64,000 nucleotides of DNA, taken from Artocarpus heterophyllus. Lineage: Eukaryota > Streptophyta > Magnoliopsida > Rosales > Moraceae. The DNA is taken from positions 14,967,770 through 15,031,769 of the forward strand of contig CM046333.1 of assembly GCA_025403435.1 (NCBI GenBank), in the 5' to 3' direction. A model generated the notes under the pieces. The model did no database searches. It was not told the origin of the DNA and saw only the letters and a program-made list of their open reading frames with translations. Each line of letters opens with the position of its first letter. Positions within the stretch are counted from its first letter, which is position 1. The translations under genes were made by a program, and so were the position numbers. Below are positions 12,063-22,457 of the stretch, piece by piece.

Positions 12063-13310
12063 GCGAAGGGAGGTTCATGGCAAAAAAGAAAAAAATTTAA
12101 CCCATATTTGGGAAAAAGGTCATTGATCAACGACAGAAAACAGAGGGAGAGGCGAACATGCACTGGGGCGGAGACGACAAGGTGTACCAACGACTGGGCG
12201 ACATGCACAGGGGCGGCGAAGCTAGGTTGAAGGCAAAAAAAAAAAAATTGAGCAAACATTTTAGAAACAAAAAGGATTTCAGCCTAAATAACTTACCGTG
12301 TTTGAGACCACCGACGATTGGGTAGGCTGAGGCAAAACTCAAGCAACTCGCGAGGACACTGGTCGCCTGCTCCAACACCGACAACAATAACACCTCAACA
12401 ATGGCCGGTGGGACATATATGGTCGATGCTGGGCCAATCTACATTGGCAAAAAAGACTGAGCGAGTTGAGGGCACAAGCTCTCACCACCGGGAACAATGG
12501 TCGCTATTTTGACAGAAACAGAGCTAAGGAGAGAGAGAGATATTGCAGAGCAATAATGGTGGTTTTCCAGCAAAGGAGAGAAAAAATGGGATCAAGATAC
12601 CAGTACTCATTTCATAGTTGGGAGATTATTGCAGAGCAGTAAAACCCTCAACGGTAAAAAAAAATCTTGGGCAAAAAGAGTGCAAAAGAATCTCTGCAAC
12701 AGGGAGAATCATGCGAACAGGAAGGAGAATCGTTACTATAGCACACACATTGAAGTCTCAAGAAAACAACCTCGAGGGTGAACTCGGGTTTTGGGACTGA
12801 AAGGGCTGAAAAAGTGATTCAAATGATTTGGAATTTCAAGGCACCAAACACAAATTAAAGGGCTTTTTAGTACTCAAATTAGGACTTGAGTCAAATAAGT
12901 CATAATAGTTCTCCAACCAAACAAGCCCTAGAAATACTTTAATTATTTGTAGACAATGAATGGCACAGTAAATGCTTAACTGTAAATTTTATTAGTAATT
13001 TTAGTTAGTTAATTTTGGAATCATACATGTTTGTTAAAAATGAGCTCTTGATGCATTATATACATGAATTGACACATTAAATGCTTAGTAACTCTTGATT
13101 TAATGTAGACAAAAGATGGTATATTGCATACTTAAACCATTTTAATAAATAACCTTAGAAAAACTAAAACATTTTAAGTTAATTACAAAAATAGAACCTT
13201 TAATCCTCAGTGTCGTTAAAATTGTTGTTTCTTCTAAGTTAAATTAGTGATGCAAGAACGGGCCGGCCTGGCCCAGCCCGTTCTCCTTAGGCCCATGTAG
13301 GCCACAGCCA

Positions 13311-15363
13311 TGTTAGAAAAATAGTATGCAACGAAATTTTAAAAAAATTTGATATTAGAGTATTCTCTAAAACATAAGTTTGACACGCTATATGCATAAA
13401 TTAACCAGATCTTACTAACCTTGTAAATGCCGAAAAGCTTCCTCAATCAGTGAAGAGAAGCAATGTTCCAGAAGGACCTTAACCAACTGGTCTTCTTTGC
13501 TATTCTCTATCCACACTCGGAGTGAGTGTGAGCTCACATATACAGCACTTCCACCAGGTGACTCTCCTTCTATCCAATTGAAAGAACCCAAAGCTAGTGT
13601 TTGTGATTTGTGAACAAGAGCTCTCAGGGAGTTTTTAGAATCTCACCAGCAGAGTTTCACTCTTAATCTCTCAATTGATCTAAATGATAAAGAGACTCAC
13701 TCTGCTTTTTATAGAGGTTGGGCCCTGGAGTCAGTCCTTATCAGATAAGACCTCAAAAATTTGAATCAAAATCGATATCTGATAAAATCTACGTGAAAAA
13801 CGCGTGATCCTTTCATCACTGGTTAGTAGGCTGAACTGGCAGATCAGCTTGCCAAACCTCCTCAATCGACAAGCCGAACTTAGAGATCGGCCTGACGAAC
13901 ATCCGATAAAAGATCCTACGAATCTTTATTTTCCACCTGAGATTCTTGGGATAGAGCCTCAGTTTTAATTTAAATAACCCAATAGAGAAGTTATCTGATT
14001 AAAACAGTCATATCTAGATAATCTCTAGGAAAATAAATATTCTTGATAATTCAACAAGTTTATTTTGAATTAATTCAAAACTAATCCAATCGATAAACAG
14101 ACATGAATTATCCATTCCTGATATATCAACAAGTTTATCTTGAATTAATTTAGTTGAATTAATTTTATCACAAAATTAATTCAACTGATAAACAGACATG
14201 AATTATCTGATTTTACCAAATTTCAGCAAATCTGAATAAATCTGACATAAGTCACCAATTATTGAAAAAGCACGTTGTATCGTTACAGGATTTTTGTGAG
14301 CTAGCAAAGGGGACCTGATGGAGCTATATAGTTCAAGCTCCCGATAATTATGAAACCCAATATCCCAGATATGCATTTCATAATTATCAACTCCAACGCT
14401 ACTCCACTAAAAGCTTGGAGCTACACTCTCGAACTATATAGAATTACGAAGCCCGTGTAGCTAAGTCTTTATGACATATCATAATGTATCGTATCCCCAT
14501 AGGATTATTCATAATGGGCTTAAGGACAAGCTTTATCATTATCTTCTCGATTATTTTTATCTTACGTTCCGTTATCTCACCATCAAAAAACTTACCATCC
14601 AGAGACGGTATACCATTTGGATACATATACCATTTGGTTACACCTATGTATCCAAATGGTTGAGCACTCTAATTTTTCAATTACAGGATAACGCATATAA
14701 GAGGCTATCACTACTCCTAAAGAGGAGCTATGGATTCCATATCTATGAATAACAGGTCTACACTATCAAGAGTCATGCCTCCAACGTACCGGCATGTGTA
14801 CCACTATTAAAATATAGATGTCACCCTTTGGTACATCAAAAGACACAAGTCAAGACAACATGCCCATGATTCATCTCAGGATTAAGATACAATACAAATG
14901 ATTATCTAAAGTGAATCGATTTATCGAGACAGAATTATTAATCCAAATCAATTCACTTTATGTCCTTATCCAACACATCGCCACTTATAACAATGTGCCA
15001 ATGTTTCTATTCGCGGAGTCCATTTCCGATGGTCAAGACAATCCATCTCCCATTAGGGATATAGACAACATAACAATCTTTGCATGAATAAAGTGGCCCA
15101 ACTTTATTCCCTCGATTGCAGATCTTACGATTTAAATCATCACCTTAAGAATCGTGTCTTTCGTATAATCTGTCCATCATATGCCCAATTCTTAAAGGTT
15201 TAGACCGAAAGTCTCAAACTATTGTTTGCTTAACATACATTCAACAAATATGAACGTAAAGAGGACAAGTTTTGGTATATAAATAATAAATAAATTCTTT
15301 ATTGATAACAATGTCTCTAAAAACATATTACATTTTTACTCTTTAGGACATACACGTCTAGCA
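13311..15363 (-). repeat. Solo LTR of a copia family (same family as 22458-24316 and 43193-45224)
   Basis: Plus-strand ends are TGTTAGAAAAATAG and ACGTCTAGCA. It aligns along its whole length with the LTR at 43193-45224, e.g. the block CAACTGGTCTTCTTTGCTAT and the block CCAACGTACCGGCATG. It lies wholly within the hAT. No identical 5-bp flanks were found (AGCCA against GGTCG), so its target duplication has decayed or an end is altered. Open frames inside (14444-14752) are shared with the other copy only as LTR sequence. Confidence 0.8.
13844..13898 (+). repeat. Degenerate 21-22-bp near-palindrome array in copia LTR
   Basis: Cores TCAGCTTGCCAA (13844), TCGACAAGCCGA (13866) and TCGGCCTGACGA (13887), spaced 22 and 21 bp, with a further weak copy near 13822. 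The position corresponds to the better-preserved array at 43712-43787 of the related LTR. Confidence 0.7.
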
Positions 15364-15832
15364 GGTCGGGTTGGGCCTGGCCCATAAATTTCTTACCCAG
15401 CCCATATTAGAATTACCTTGTCTTGGCCCGACCCACAGGCCAATTTTACGTGGGCTGTGTCAAGCCGTGCCGTGGGTAGTGTCGAGCCGTGCCGTGGGCC
15501 TTAAATGAGCTGGACCATCTTGGCCCATCATGGGTTTAGATAGGCCAGCCCATTTAAGCATATAATTTTTATTTTTAATTTTTAATTTTTATTTTTTATT
15601 TTTTATTTTTGAATTTTTAAACAAGTTAACAAATATAAAAGTTTGAATAGTCAAGGGAAATATAAAAAGGGATATTTTATTTATGATTGCCTCATTAAAA
15701 ACCTTTCCAAGGAAAACCTAGTGGGACAAAACGTTAGTTAGAAAAAAGAGTACAATCGGGATAATTATACATAAAATGTTTATAAAATTACTAAAAACAA
15801 AAAAAAAACATAAAAATAAATATTGTTCATAA

Positions 15833-16048
15833 TTACAACGTATTACTCCTAGTGGGAGTATCAGAAATGTCCAAATTTTCAAAGTCATCAACCCAATCAT
15901 CTTGAAATTTTTGGCTTTTTTTGCGAGCACCCTCCCAATCTTTGACACATAATACTGCTTTTAGAATATCATCACTCATACGTGCACGCCATTCATCAAG
16001 TACTCTACCACTACAACTAAATACTTGTTCACTTGCAATTGTGGACAC
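15833..16048 (-). pseudogene. hAT transposase, C-terminal dimerisation domain (hATC)
   Basis: Minus-strand frame begins VSTIASEQVFSCSGRVLDEW and continues RARMSDDILKAVLCVKDWE. The 'STxASExxFSxxGRVLDExR...L.........CxKDW' pattern is the hallmark of hAT transposases. Only ~70 codons are open, ending with an acidic tail. The N-terminal BED finger and catalytic core are absent, either deleted or displaced by the nested copia LTR. Inactive. Confidence 0.9.
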
Positions 16049-16235
16049 TAGACCTTGTCCTATTATAATGTGATATGTGAGGCCTTGTCTAAGCTTTGCT
16101 TCTTAGAAGAAGCAAAGCATGCCTACAAGCAAAAAAAAAAAAAACCTTGCTATGATGTGATGTGTGAGGCCTTTTACCGGATAAGGTCATACTGAGTCAT
16201 GTTCACCCATGAATGAGCATGGAAAAATATATCTA

Positions 16236-16262
16236 AATATATATATATATATATATATATAT
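16236..16262. repeat. (TA)n microsatellite
   Basis: Uninterrupted AT/TA dinucleotide run within the hAT, just before its GGCC-rich subterminal region. Confidence 0.9.
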
Positions 16263-17033
16263 AATTGGGCCACAATAGGCCTTCGGTGGGCTGGCCCATT
16301 GTGGGCCTGTATGGGCATTACATGGGCTGGGATGGGCCGCCCATTATGGGCCTAGACGGGCCGGATCGGCCTGGGCCAATGGGCTAGCCCATTGTGGGCC
16401 TGTATGGGCTGGGATGGGTCGGTCCATTATGGGCCTAGACGGGCCAGCCCAGCTCAAGCTCGGTTTAACCTGGCCCATGATTTTCCATGGGCCATGCCGG
16501 GCCGACCCATAGACTGACATATGTTGGCCCAGCCCAGCCCACCAGTATTTATGGGCCGGGCTGGCATCATTGTAGCAGGACGAGCCTGGGCCGGCCCACG
16601 GGCCCCAGCCCATTGTTGCATCTCTAAGTTAAATTGCACCTATTATTAAAGTGTCATCATCTATTTAATTGCACTTATTAAAATTTCATTTACCATTCCA
16701 ATTTAAGACACATTTCTTGTTGTTAAAGTTAAAAAAATTACAAAAAAAAATCTAAAAATAGAAAAAGTAAAAATTTTATAAATATTGTAAATAAATTGTT
16801 AATAATTAACTTTAGTCCTCAAATTTTTCAGGTAAAACTAATATAACTAATATATTGGACCTTTGTAATATGTTTTTCCTTTGGAATCGACCTTGGATTC
16901 AGCGAGTTTTATTACTTAGACAACCTTATACTTGAGGTTATATTAGACTTACACTTATAGACCGAATATAACTTTGCTTGTTTTTCTTTTGTGTTTATTT
17001 AGTTTCATATGTCTTAAATAATAAAATTAAAAA

Positions 17034-17691
17034 TGTCGCGGGAAGTTAATAAAGCAATCATTGCAAATTTTTTCCAACAACACTTGGAACCACTTTATAG
17101 TGCTTGATGGAGATATGAGATTTTGTTAGATAGGTTTCCTTACCATAGTTTTTCTTGGGATTATCTTTTAGGAATTTTTCTAGATGGATTAAGTCATGAA
17201 TCTAGAAATTGGGTGGAAAGAAGAGATGGATCCACCACTTTTTACCAATTATCAGTCGTAGAAGCCTGTTATATGTTGAAAGATATGGTCGAGTATGATT
17301 ATTGGAGATTGAATAACTCTAAAACCGATTTAGGTTTAGAAACAATTCAGTATTTTTGGAACCCTCACTAGACACTCGACTCGAAACTATAGAATCAACC
17401 ATTGAACTAAAAAATTCATCAGATTCTTTAAATAGGAAAAGTTTGGAAATCCTAAGAAAATATTTCGAATCCATGAAGTGTGTGTTGGAAAATGAAGAAA
17501 ATTTAGAACCCACCTATTTTGAGGATCAAATGTTAGGAAAGGAATGTGAGGAAGAGAAAGAGGACTTAGCTGTAGAAGAGGAACAATCATTGCCTTTAGT
17601 CCTAGGTTTTCAATCTCAGTTGCCACAAGAGTTTGCCAAAGACCATTATTACCAAGATCCGATGTGGCCCCACCTCCTTCCCTACCACTAG
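17034..17691 (+). pseudogene. Ty3-type gag remnant
   Basis: A start-like ATG at 17034 (MSREVNKAIIANFFQQHLEP) runs to a stop near 17106. The same frame then continues WRYEILLDRFPYHSF, FLDGLSHESRNWVE and EACYMLKDMVEYDYW. This matches the 'W..F..LL...P.H...........GL....R..vD........EA.eLLe.MA...Y.W' pattern of plant gag proteins near Athila and related LARDs. It stops at 17369; another frame (17356-17691) carries an acidic tail rich in EE pairs. Two frame changes and a stop make it non-functional. In intact elements gag forms the particle that packages the element RNA. Confidence 0.65.
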
Positions 17692-18244
17692 CATCATTTT
17701 TAGGGACTTATCAATAATATGAAATGAATCCAAGTCATATAAGCTTAAATATTTTTCATTTTGTCAATCTTGAGGGCATAATCACACAGAACCATATGTG
17801 GTATCCTTTGATATTTTTATGAGAGAAAACCACTTTTTGATGGCTTTTTATCATTTCTTTTGTAATGTAATAGTTTCATGTGTGCAATTTTCAAAAAATT
17901 AGAAAATTTTTTTTGAACAATTCAGTTAAATGGCTAAGATTATAGAAGATATAATCAAGTTTGATTACTTGGTACTCTATATCAACACTCTCTAGAAACA
18001 CATTTCAAGGCATAATTAAAATGAATTTTTTTGATTTTTAAAACTCTTAAAAAACAAAAATTGAAAACATAAAAAAATTTAAAATTTCAAAATAACAAAA
18101 ATGTTTTCTTTGTCTTTGCAATTAAGTGTTGTTGTTTTTCATCTTTTTTTCAGATCACTTATCCCAATTACTATTTGACCTAGCCTAGATTAATCTTTCA
18201 CACGTGTTAGAACAGTTTTCCTCATGTCTAAACAGTACCGCATC

Positions 18245-18600
18245 CTTTGTCTATAAAATCATTCACTGTACATCCAAGCCTAAAATTCTAAGTTCTTTCT
18301 CTCTCTAAGCTCTCGTTTTCTTTTTGCCTTTTCTCTAGATCTTCAAAGTTTTCCTCAAAAAAAATTTCAGAAAACTTTCAAACTTCTTTGATCTTTAAAC
18401 ACTTTTCCTAAAAATTCTTCAATCTTTTCTCTCTTAATCCTACAAAATCTTCTCAATACTCTCTTAAAAGCATTTCAATCTCTCTTAAAAGCTCTCAGAT
18501 CCAATCAAAGCACTCAATTCTTTCTCTCAAAGCTTTCAATTCACTCTCAAGAATCTTTCTTTTCTCTCAAATCATAGATCATAAATATGATCACTTGAAG
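18245..18600 (+). promoter_or_regulatory. Promoter-like leader: TATA motif followed by CT-rich tract
   Basis: GTCTATAAAATCATT at about 18249 resembles a plant TATA box. From about 18290 the plus strand becomes strongly pyrimidine-rich (TTTCTCTCTCTAAGCTCTC and many TCTCTTAAA-type words) for ~270 bp, like a long plant 5' leader. It precedes the open frame at 18777. This is pattern only, with no direct evidence of transcription. Confidence 0.35.
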
Positions 18601-18776
18601 AAATATTCCTTCCCTTTTTCAGAAAGAAATTAGGTAGATGAACAAAATTTGAATAACTTGTCTCTTGGTTCTTACTCGTTTTAAACTTCCAACTAATGTA
18701 AAAATGTATATAGAAAATCTTATTCGTCATAGTGATGTCATAAATAAAGGTCTCCCTAGGATGGATACAAGACTGT

Positions 18777-19118
18777 GTGCTAGGAAATAAAAAAACCCGA
18801 GCTGTAGCTGCAAAGTTTCCTAAGTGTTCTCATCCAAATAGTGAGCATAGATGTAAGTTAAAAGGTCTTATGTCTATAAATAGGGAGGATAAAATACTTT
18901 TCTATAAAGATGGGCTTTCTAAAGAAAACTTAGATGATCTCGAAGATTCTCCTTTAGACCATCTTAGTGGTTATGTTCAAGAAGTCATTTGTAAACTTTG
19001 GCCTCTATTTCATGTAGAAAAAGAACGTCTAAGGAATCTGACATTAAAAGACCCAATTGTTCAGTTCGGAGGAATGTTAGAAGGGAAACAATTACCTGGT
19101 TCATTTGGTTCTAAGTAA
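18777..19118 (+). CDS. Unassigned 113-codon open frame in the LARD interior
   Basis: Not recognised. The frame opens at a CTG codon, so its true start is uncertain; the nearest upstream ATG (18761) is out of frame. The product is mixed-charge and soluble, without membrane segments. It has a basic start (NKKTRAVAAKFPKCSH), a C-x6-C pair (CSHPNSEHRC), and an acidic middle (KENLDDLEDSPLDHL). It is preceded by a promoter-like TATA and CT-rich leader and followed 600 bp later by the LOG-like pseudogene. It could be a captured exon, an element-specific accessory protein or a chance frame. Codon content looks coding-like rather than random, but no family can be assigned. Confidence 0.3.
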   Translation: MLGNKKTRAVAAKFPKCSHPNSEHRCKLKGLMSINREDKILFYKDGLSKENLDDLEDSPLDHLSGYVQEVICKLWPLFHVEKERLRNLTLKDPIVQFGGMLEGKQLPGSFGSK

Positions 19119-19720
19119 AGTTTGTAAAGTATGTTTAGTTTTTGTGTGTTTTGTTTTATTTTAAAAAATTGTTGAAAAATTATTTGAGATATAAATTTGG
19201 TTTTAGTGAAAAATCATCAAAATGGCTAAGTAACAGATTTTCTGGAGACGCATTTTGATGAACATGAGTTTTCATTCATTCTCAAATAAATTTTTATCAG
19301 AAAAATTAAAAAACAAATTAAAAATTGTTTTTGATTGTTACAGTAGTTGTTTATTTAATTATTGTGTTTGTCTTATTTACTTTTAATATTTTATCTTATC
19401 TGTCAGATACATTATTTGGTAGATATTTGGTGTATCATATAGATTTTGGTTTTGTCCTATTTTGTCAAAAGTTGAATGGTTTTGTCAAGTAAAATTTTCA
19501 ATTGTTCTATAGTTGAGTCACATCTGTCTATCTGTCTTCACCTGCCTATTTGTCTTTAATCACACTTAATCATGTATTATATCTTATTCGTCATTACAAT
19601 CTTACTTAGAGCGATGTAAAAAAATTTTAAGTCATAAAAAAACATAAAATTCCAAAAAAAAAGAGTCTTAGTTTCTTAGAAACCATTATGGAGTCCTCAT
19701 CTTAGTCATCTTTAAATTTC

Positions 19721-20239
19721 AAAAACATCTGTGTGTTTTATGGTTCCAAGAAAGGGTACTGACTATTTAAATGTTGCATTCCATTTAGAGCGAGTTTTGG
19801 CTAAGAAAAAGATAAAACCTTGTGCATGGAGGGGGGTAGTCTTGGTTTAATGAAAACTGTCACAACCAGAGCCAAAGTAGGAGGAGCCCTAGATATTATC
19901 CATCAATTTTTTGTTCGAGATAATCTTTGTAGTAAAACCATAGGAACCGAGAAAAAAGTCAAAAATATCCTTGAGCATTTAAAATTTATGATTCGTCACG
20001 AAGATGCTTTTATTGTCTTACCGAGAAGTCTAGGAACTCTAGAAGAAATGTTTGTTGTTGCTAGTTGGAGTCAGTTAGGTGTTCTTAATAAACCAATAAG
20101 TGTGATTAATGTTAATGGTTTCTTTTATGGTTTTTTAAATTTTTTAGCTAATGCTGTAGAACAGAACTTTCTTGTAGAGTCAAGAAGAAAGATTTTTATC
20201 CTTACACCTACTATTGAGGAATTACTTAAGCAAATATAA
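19721..20239 (+). pseudogene. LOG-like (cytokinin riboside 5'-monophosphate phosphoribohydrolase) retro-pseudogene
   Basis: LOG enzymes release active cytokinin bases from their nucleotides in the cytosol and nucleus. Three frames in succession follow the LOG fold. KNICVFYGSKKG (from 19721) matches the N-terminal 'ICVFCGS' strand. A second frame gives DYLNVAFHLERVLAKKKI. From 19820 the third frame reads GGSLGLM, DAFIVLPRSLGTLEEMF, SWSQLGVLNKPISVINVNGF and PTIEELLKQI, ending at 20239. The family's PGGxGTxxE nucleotide-binding motif is altered to PRSLGTLEE. About 170 codons are covered without introns, whereas plant LOG genes have several, so it looks like captured spliced RNA. Two frameshifts (near 19757 and 19820) and the lost GG argue against activity. 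It sits inside the LARD interior. Confidence 0.75.
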
Positions 20240-20397
20240 GTCATCACCCCGATGCAAACATTGAATCTTAAAAGCTCAACGTGAAGCACAAATGAGATTT
20301 GAAGCTCTCTCTAAACTCTTTTATCTTTTAGTTTTACCTACAACATGTTTATTTATATTATGTTTATTTTTCTTTGTGTGTTTTGAATAACCGCTCT

Positions 20398-20400
<3 letters not shown>

Positions 20401-20443
<43 letters not shown>
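20401..20443. repeat. (TG)n(TA)n microsatellite
   Basis: A short GTGTGTGT run passes into about 17 TA units. Confidence 0.9.
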
Positions 20444-20448
<5 letters not shown>

Positions 20449-22457
20449 ACACTATCTACTTAATCTTGTTAAACATTGAGGACAATGTTCAATTTAGGTT
20501 GAGGGAAAGGATTTGTGTTAAAATTTTTAAAATATATGCCAAAATTTTTCAAGTTTGAGTTTGTTTTTGTGTGTCTAAAATGGGACTTATTCTAAAACCA
20601 AGTGCAAAAAAAACTTATGAACCTAAAAACTTGAAAATTTAAAAAAGCAAAAAAAAATTATGTGCTATGTATAAAATTTTTAAGATTCTTGTTTAGTGTT
20701 GGGATGGCTAAGTGAAAGGTTAGTCTTAAAATGCATCTTGATTTGGTCTGAGAATGTCATCTTTCATATATTTTTATTTATGCTTATATTCTCCATGTTG
20801 TATGCATACATGCATGTTTTGAATAGTTGAGTTATGGAATCTTCAGCATTCTTCAGACGTGTCCTAATCATGTTTATAATATATTTCATTCTATTGAGTT
20901 TGTCAGCATCTGCATCTTTAAAAAAGTTAAAAATTGAAAAATATTAAAAAAATAAAAAAAAATTGAAAACCTAAAAAATGTTTTATAAATATTTGTTTTC
21001 TTTGTTTTGGTTTTTAAAGTGCCTCCTTTTTTATGAAGAAACATGGTTATATCATACCTTGTTATAAAATTCAGATATTGTTTAAGCTTATGTTAATTTC
21101 TTTTGTTAGCCTCATATATAGATTAATATTTCCCAAAATTTGAGCAGTTTATCTTAAACTTTGATTTGTTGTACTAATTTAGAGAATGTTTATGGTGTTA
21201 TAATCTAGTTTCTTTTTATAAAATCTTATAATTTATTTGAATATCTCTCAAGGCAAAATCCTAGATAATATTAAGTTAATGACATAATTTAGGTCATCTT
21301 TAGATCGTTTGAGCCTTTCAATTTTACCTAAATACATTTTATATCCCTAGTTATCCTGCTATGCTTAATGTTCTATTTTATCTGTCACTCACAAATTTTT
21401 AGTCCAGCCTTTTTAATAATTACATATCTTTTCTTTTTTTCCTTTTACTCATAAGGCTTATGATGGGTTCGAATATAATTTGGCTTAGGCTAATATTATG
21501 GGAGGATAAGAAGGGCTATGAAAAAAGTTTTTTTATTTTGCAAGTCTACAAATTAAAAAAAAATTCAAAATAAAAGAAAATTAAAAAAAATAATAAAAAA
21601 AAGAATAATTCAAAAAAAATGATGAATAAAAAATGGATGACAAATTAAAGTTTACTTTAAGTCTGAGTTTATTACTTTGGAATTAATTTGTATATTTCAA
21701 GGGTCCGATAATAATGTAAGTGTCTTATTGGTGAATCAGCTTCAAATTTATCCTTTATTCTACCTTTATTCTCTAGCCTTATATTACAAGCTGAATAAAA
21801 TCATAATGGTCCTTAATTTATTGTTATTCTACATTAGTGGAGAGAATAATGAAAAACAAACTTAAAAGATTTTATTAAAATAAATTTGTTTATACTAATG
21901 TAAATTTATCTTGTTTGTATGCAATAATTAGTGATAGAATAACACATACATACAGGAAAATCCATCTTAAATATGAGACATACCCTTGAAATAAAGCATA
22001 ACTTGAAAAATATCTGCATTTTATTTTAAACTATGATTCTGAAACAACCCCTGAGGACATTCTGCAAAGAGTTACAAGCTTTTGAGAAATCAATGATTTG
22101 GTATGTTTTATGGTTTTTATGGCTTAATTGCTCGAGACTAGCAATAAGATAGTTGGGGGTGTGATGAAATTATGAGAATGCATATTTCTTATGGCTAAAT
22201 ATCATCATTTTGCATTAAACATTTCTCATTAAATCCCTTAATTATAGCATTTGTGTACTAATTAGTATTTTATTGTGTTTGTGTAAAAATATGTTTAAAA
22301 AAATTTTGTAGTGTGTTTTTATATTTAATAATATTTTTAGTAATTTCTAGAATCATTTCTATATGTTTTATGATTGTTTGTTTGTACATAATCAAAACCA
22401 TAAAAATAATGTTATGTGATTTTATTTTGAGTCTTAAAATATTTGTAAATAAGTTTT

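Larger units (their letters stand above)
8972..12928 (-). mobile_element. PIF/Harbinger transposon remnant
   Basis: The right end reads CCAACCAAACAAGCCC, the outward complement of GGGCTTGTTTGGTTGG, similar to the terminal inverted repeats of the second Harbinger at 25782. A transposase C-terminal frame lies at 9216-9390 (minus). A matching left end was not found. The 9400-11700 stretch has no recognisable gene; a 67-codon frame at 9549-9752 (minus) is unassigned. The element sits in the left LARD LTR, replacing ~450 bp of it. Confidence 0.6.
13245..16626 (-). mobile_element. hAT transposon remnant with intact ends and 8-bp target duplication
   Basis: Ends are TAGTGATGCAAGAA at 13245 and the inverse TTGTTGCATCTCTA ending at 16626, which differ at two of 14 positions. 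They are flanked by the perfect 8-bp direct repeat AGTTAAAT at 13237-13244 and 16627-16634. The pre-insertion site is seen intact in the other LARD LTR (near 31630). The subterminal regions are rich in GGCC/GGGCC words, as in many plant hATs. A transposase dimerisation domain lies at 15833-16048 on the minus strand, and a copia LTR (13311-15363) is inserted inside. Confidence 0.9.
7040..16965 (+). repeat. Left LTR of an old LARD-type Ty3 element, expanded by nested insertions
   Basis: Segments 7040-8417, 12929-13244 and 16627-16965 align in order with 21765-22457, 24317-25030, 25490-25781 and 31589-31955 of the right-hand copy. Shared blocks include the start near CCCTAGCCTTATAT, the stretch around GGGACAATCC, and the end around CCTTATACTTGAGGTTATAT. 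A hand comparison of a ~185-bp block (13070-13240 against 25645-25780 plus 31592-31640) shows about 16 differences. About 450 bp of LTR present in the right copy is missing where the 8418-12928 insertion sits. Boundaries are approximate and clear TG...CA ends could not be identified. Confidence 0.7.
16966..21764 (+). mobile_element. Internal region of the LARD-type Ty3 element (gag remnant plus captured genes, no pol)
   Basis: This interval lies between the two homologous LTR copies. In order it contains a gag-like pseudogene (about 17034-17691), a leader with a TATA-like motif and a CT-rich tract (18245-18600), an unassigned 113-codon frame (18777-19118), an intronless LOG-like pseudogene (19721-20239) and AT-rich sequence. 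No protease, reverse transcriptase, RNase H or integrase was found on either strand, so it would depend on a related autonomous element. 19120-19720 and 20240-21760 hold no recognisable gene, only a TG/TA microsatellite at 20401-20443. Confidence 0.65.

Noticed and set aside
13311..15363. Target duplication for the copia LTR inside the hAT
   Set aside because: Flanks AGCCA and GGTCG do not match, so insertion is inferred only from family similarity.
16344..16613. Open frame rich in Trp, Gly and Pro
   Set aside because: Produced by the GGCC/GGGCC subterminal repeats of the hAT, not a protein gene.
21466..21482. GGGTTCGAAT resembling a tRNA T-arm
   Set aside because: No acceptor or anticodon stems could be paired around it; lies in AT-rich LARD interior.
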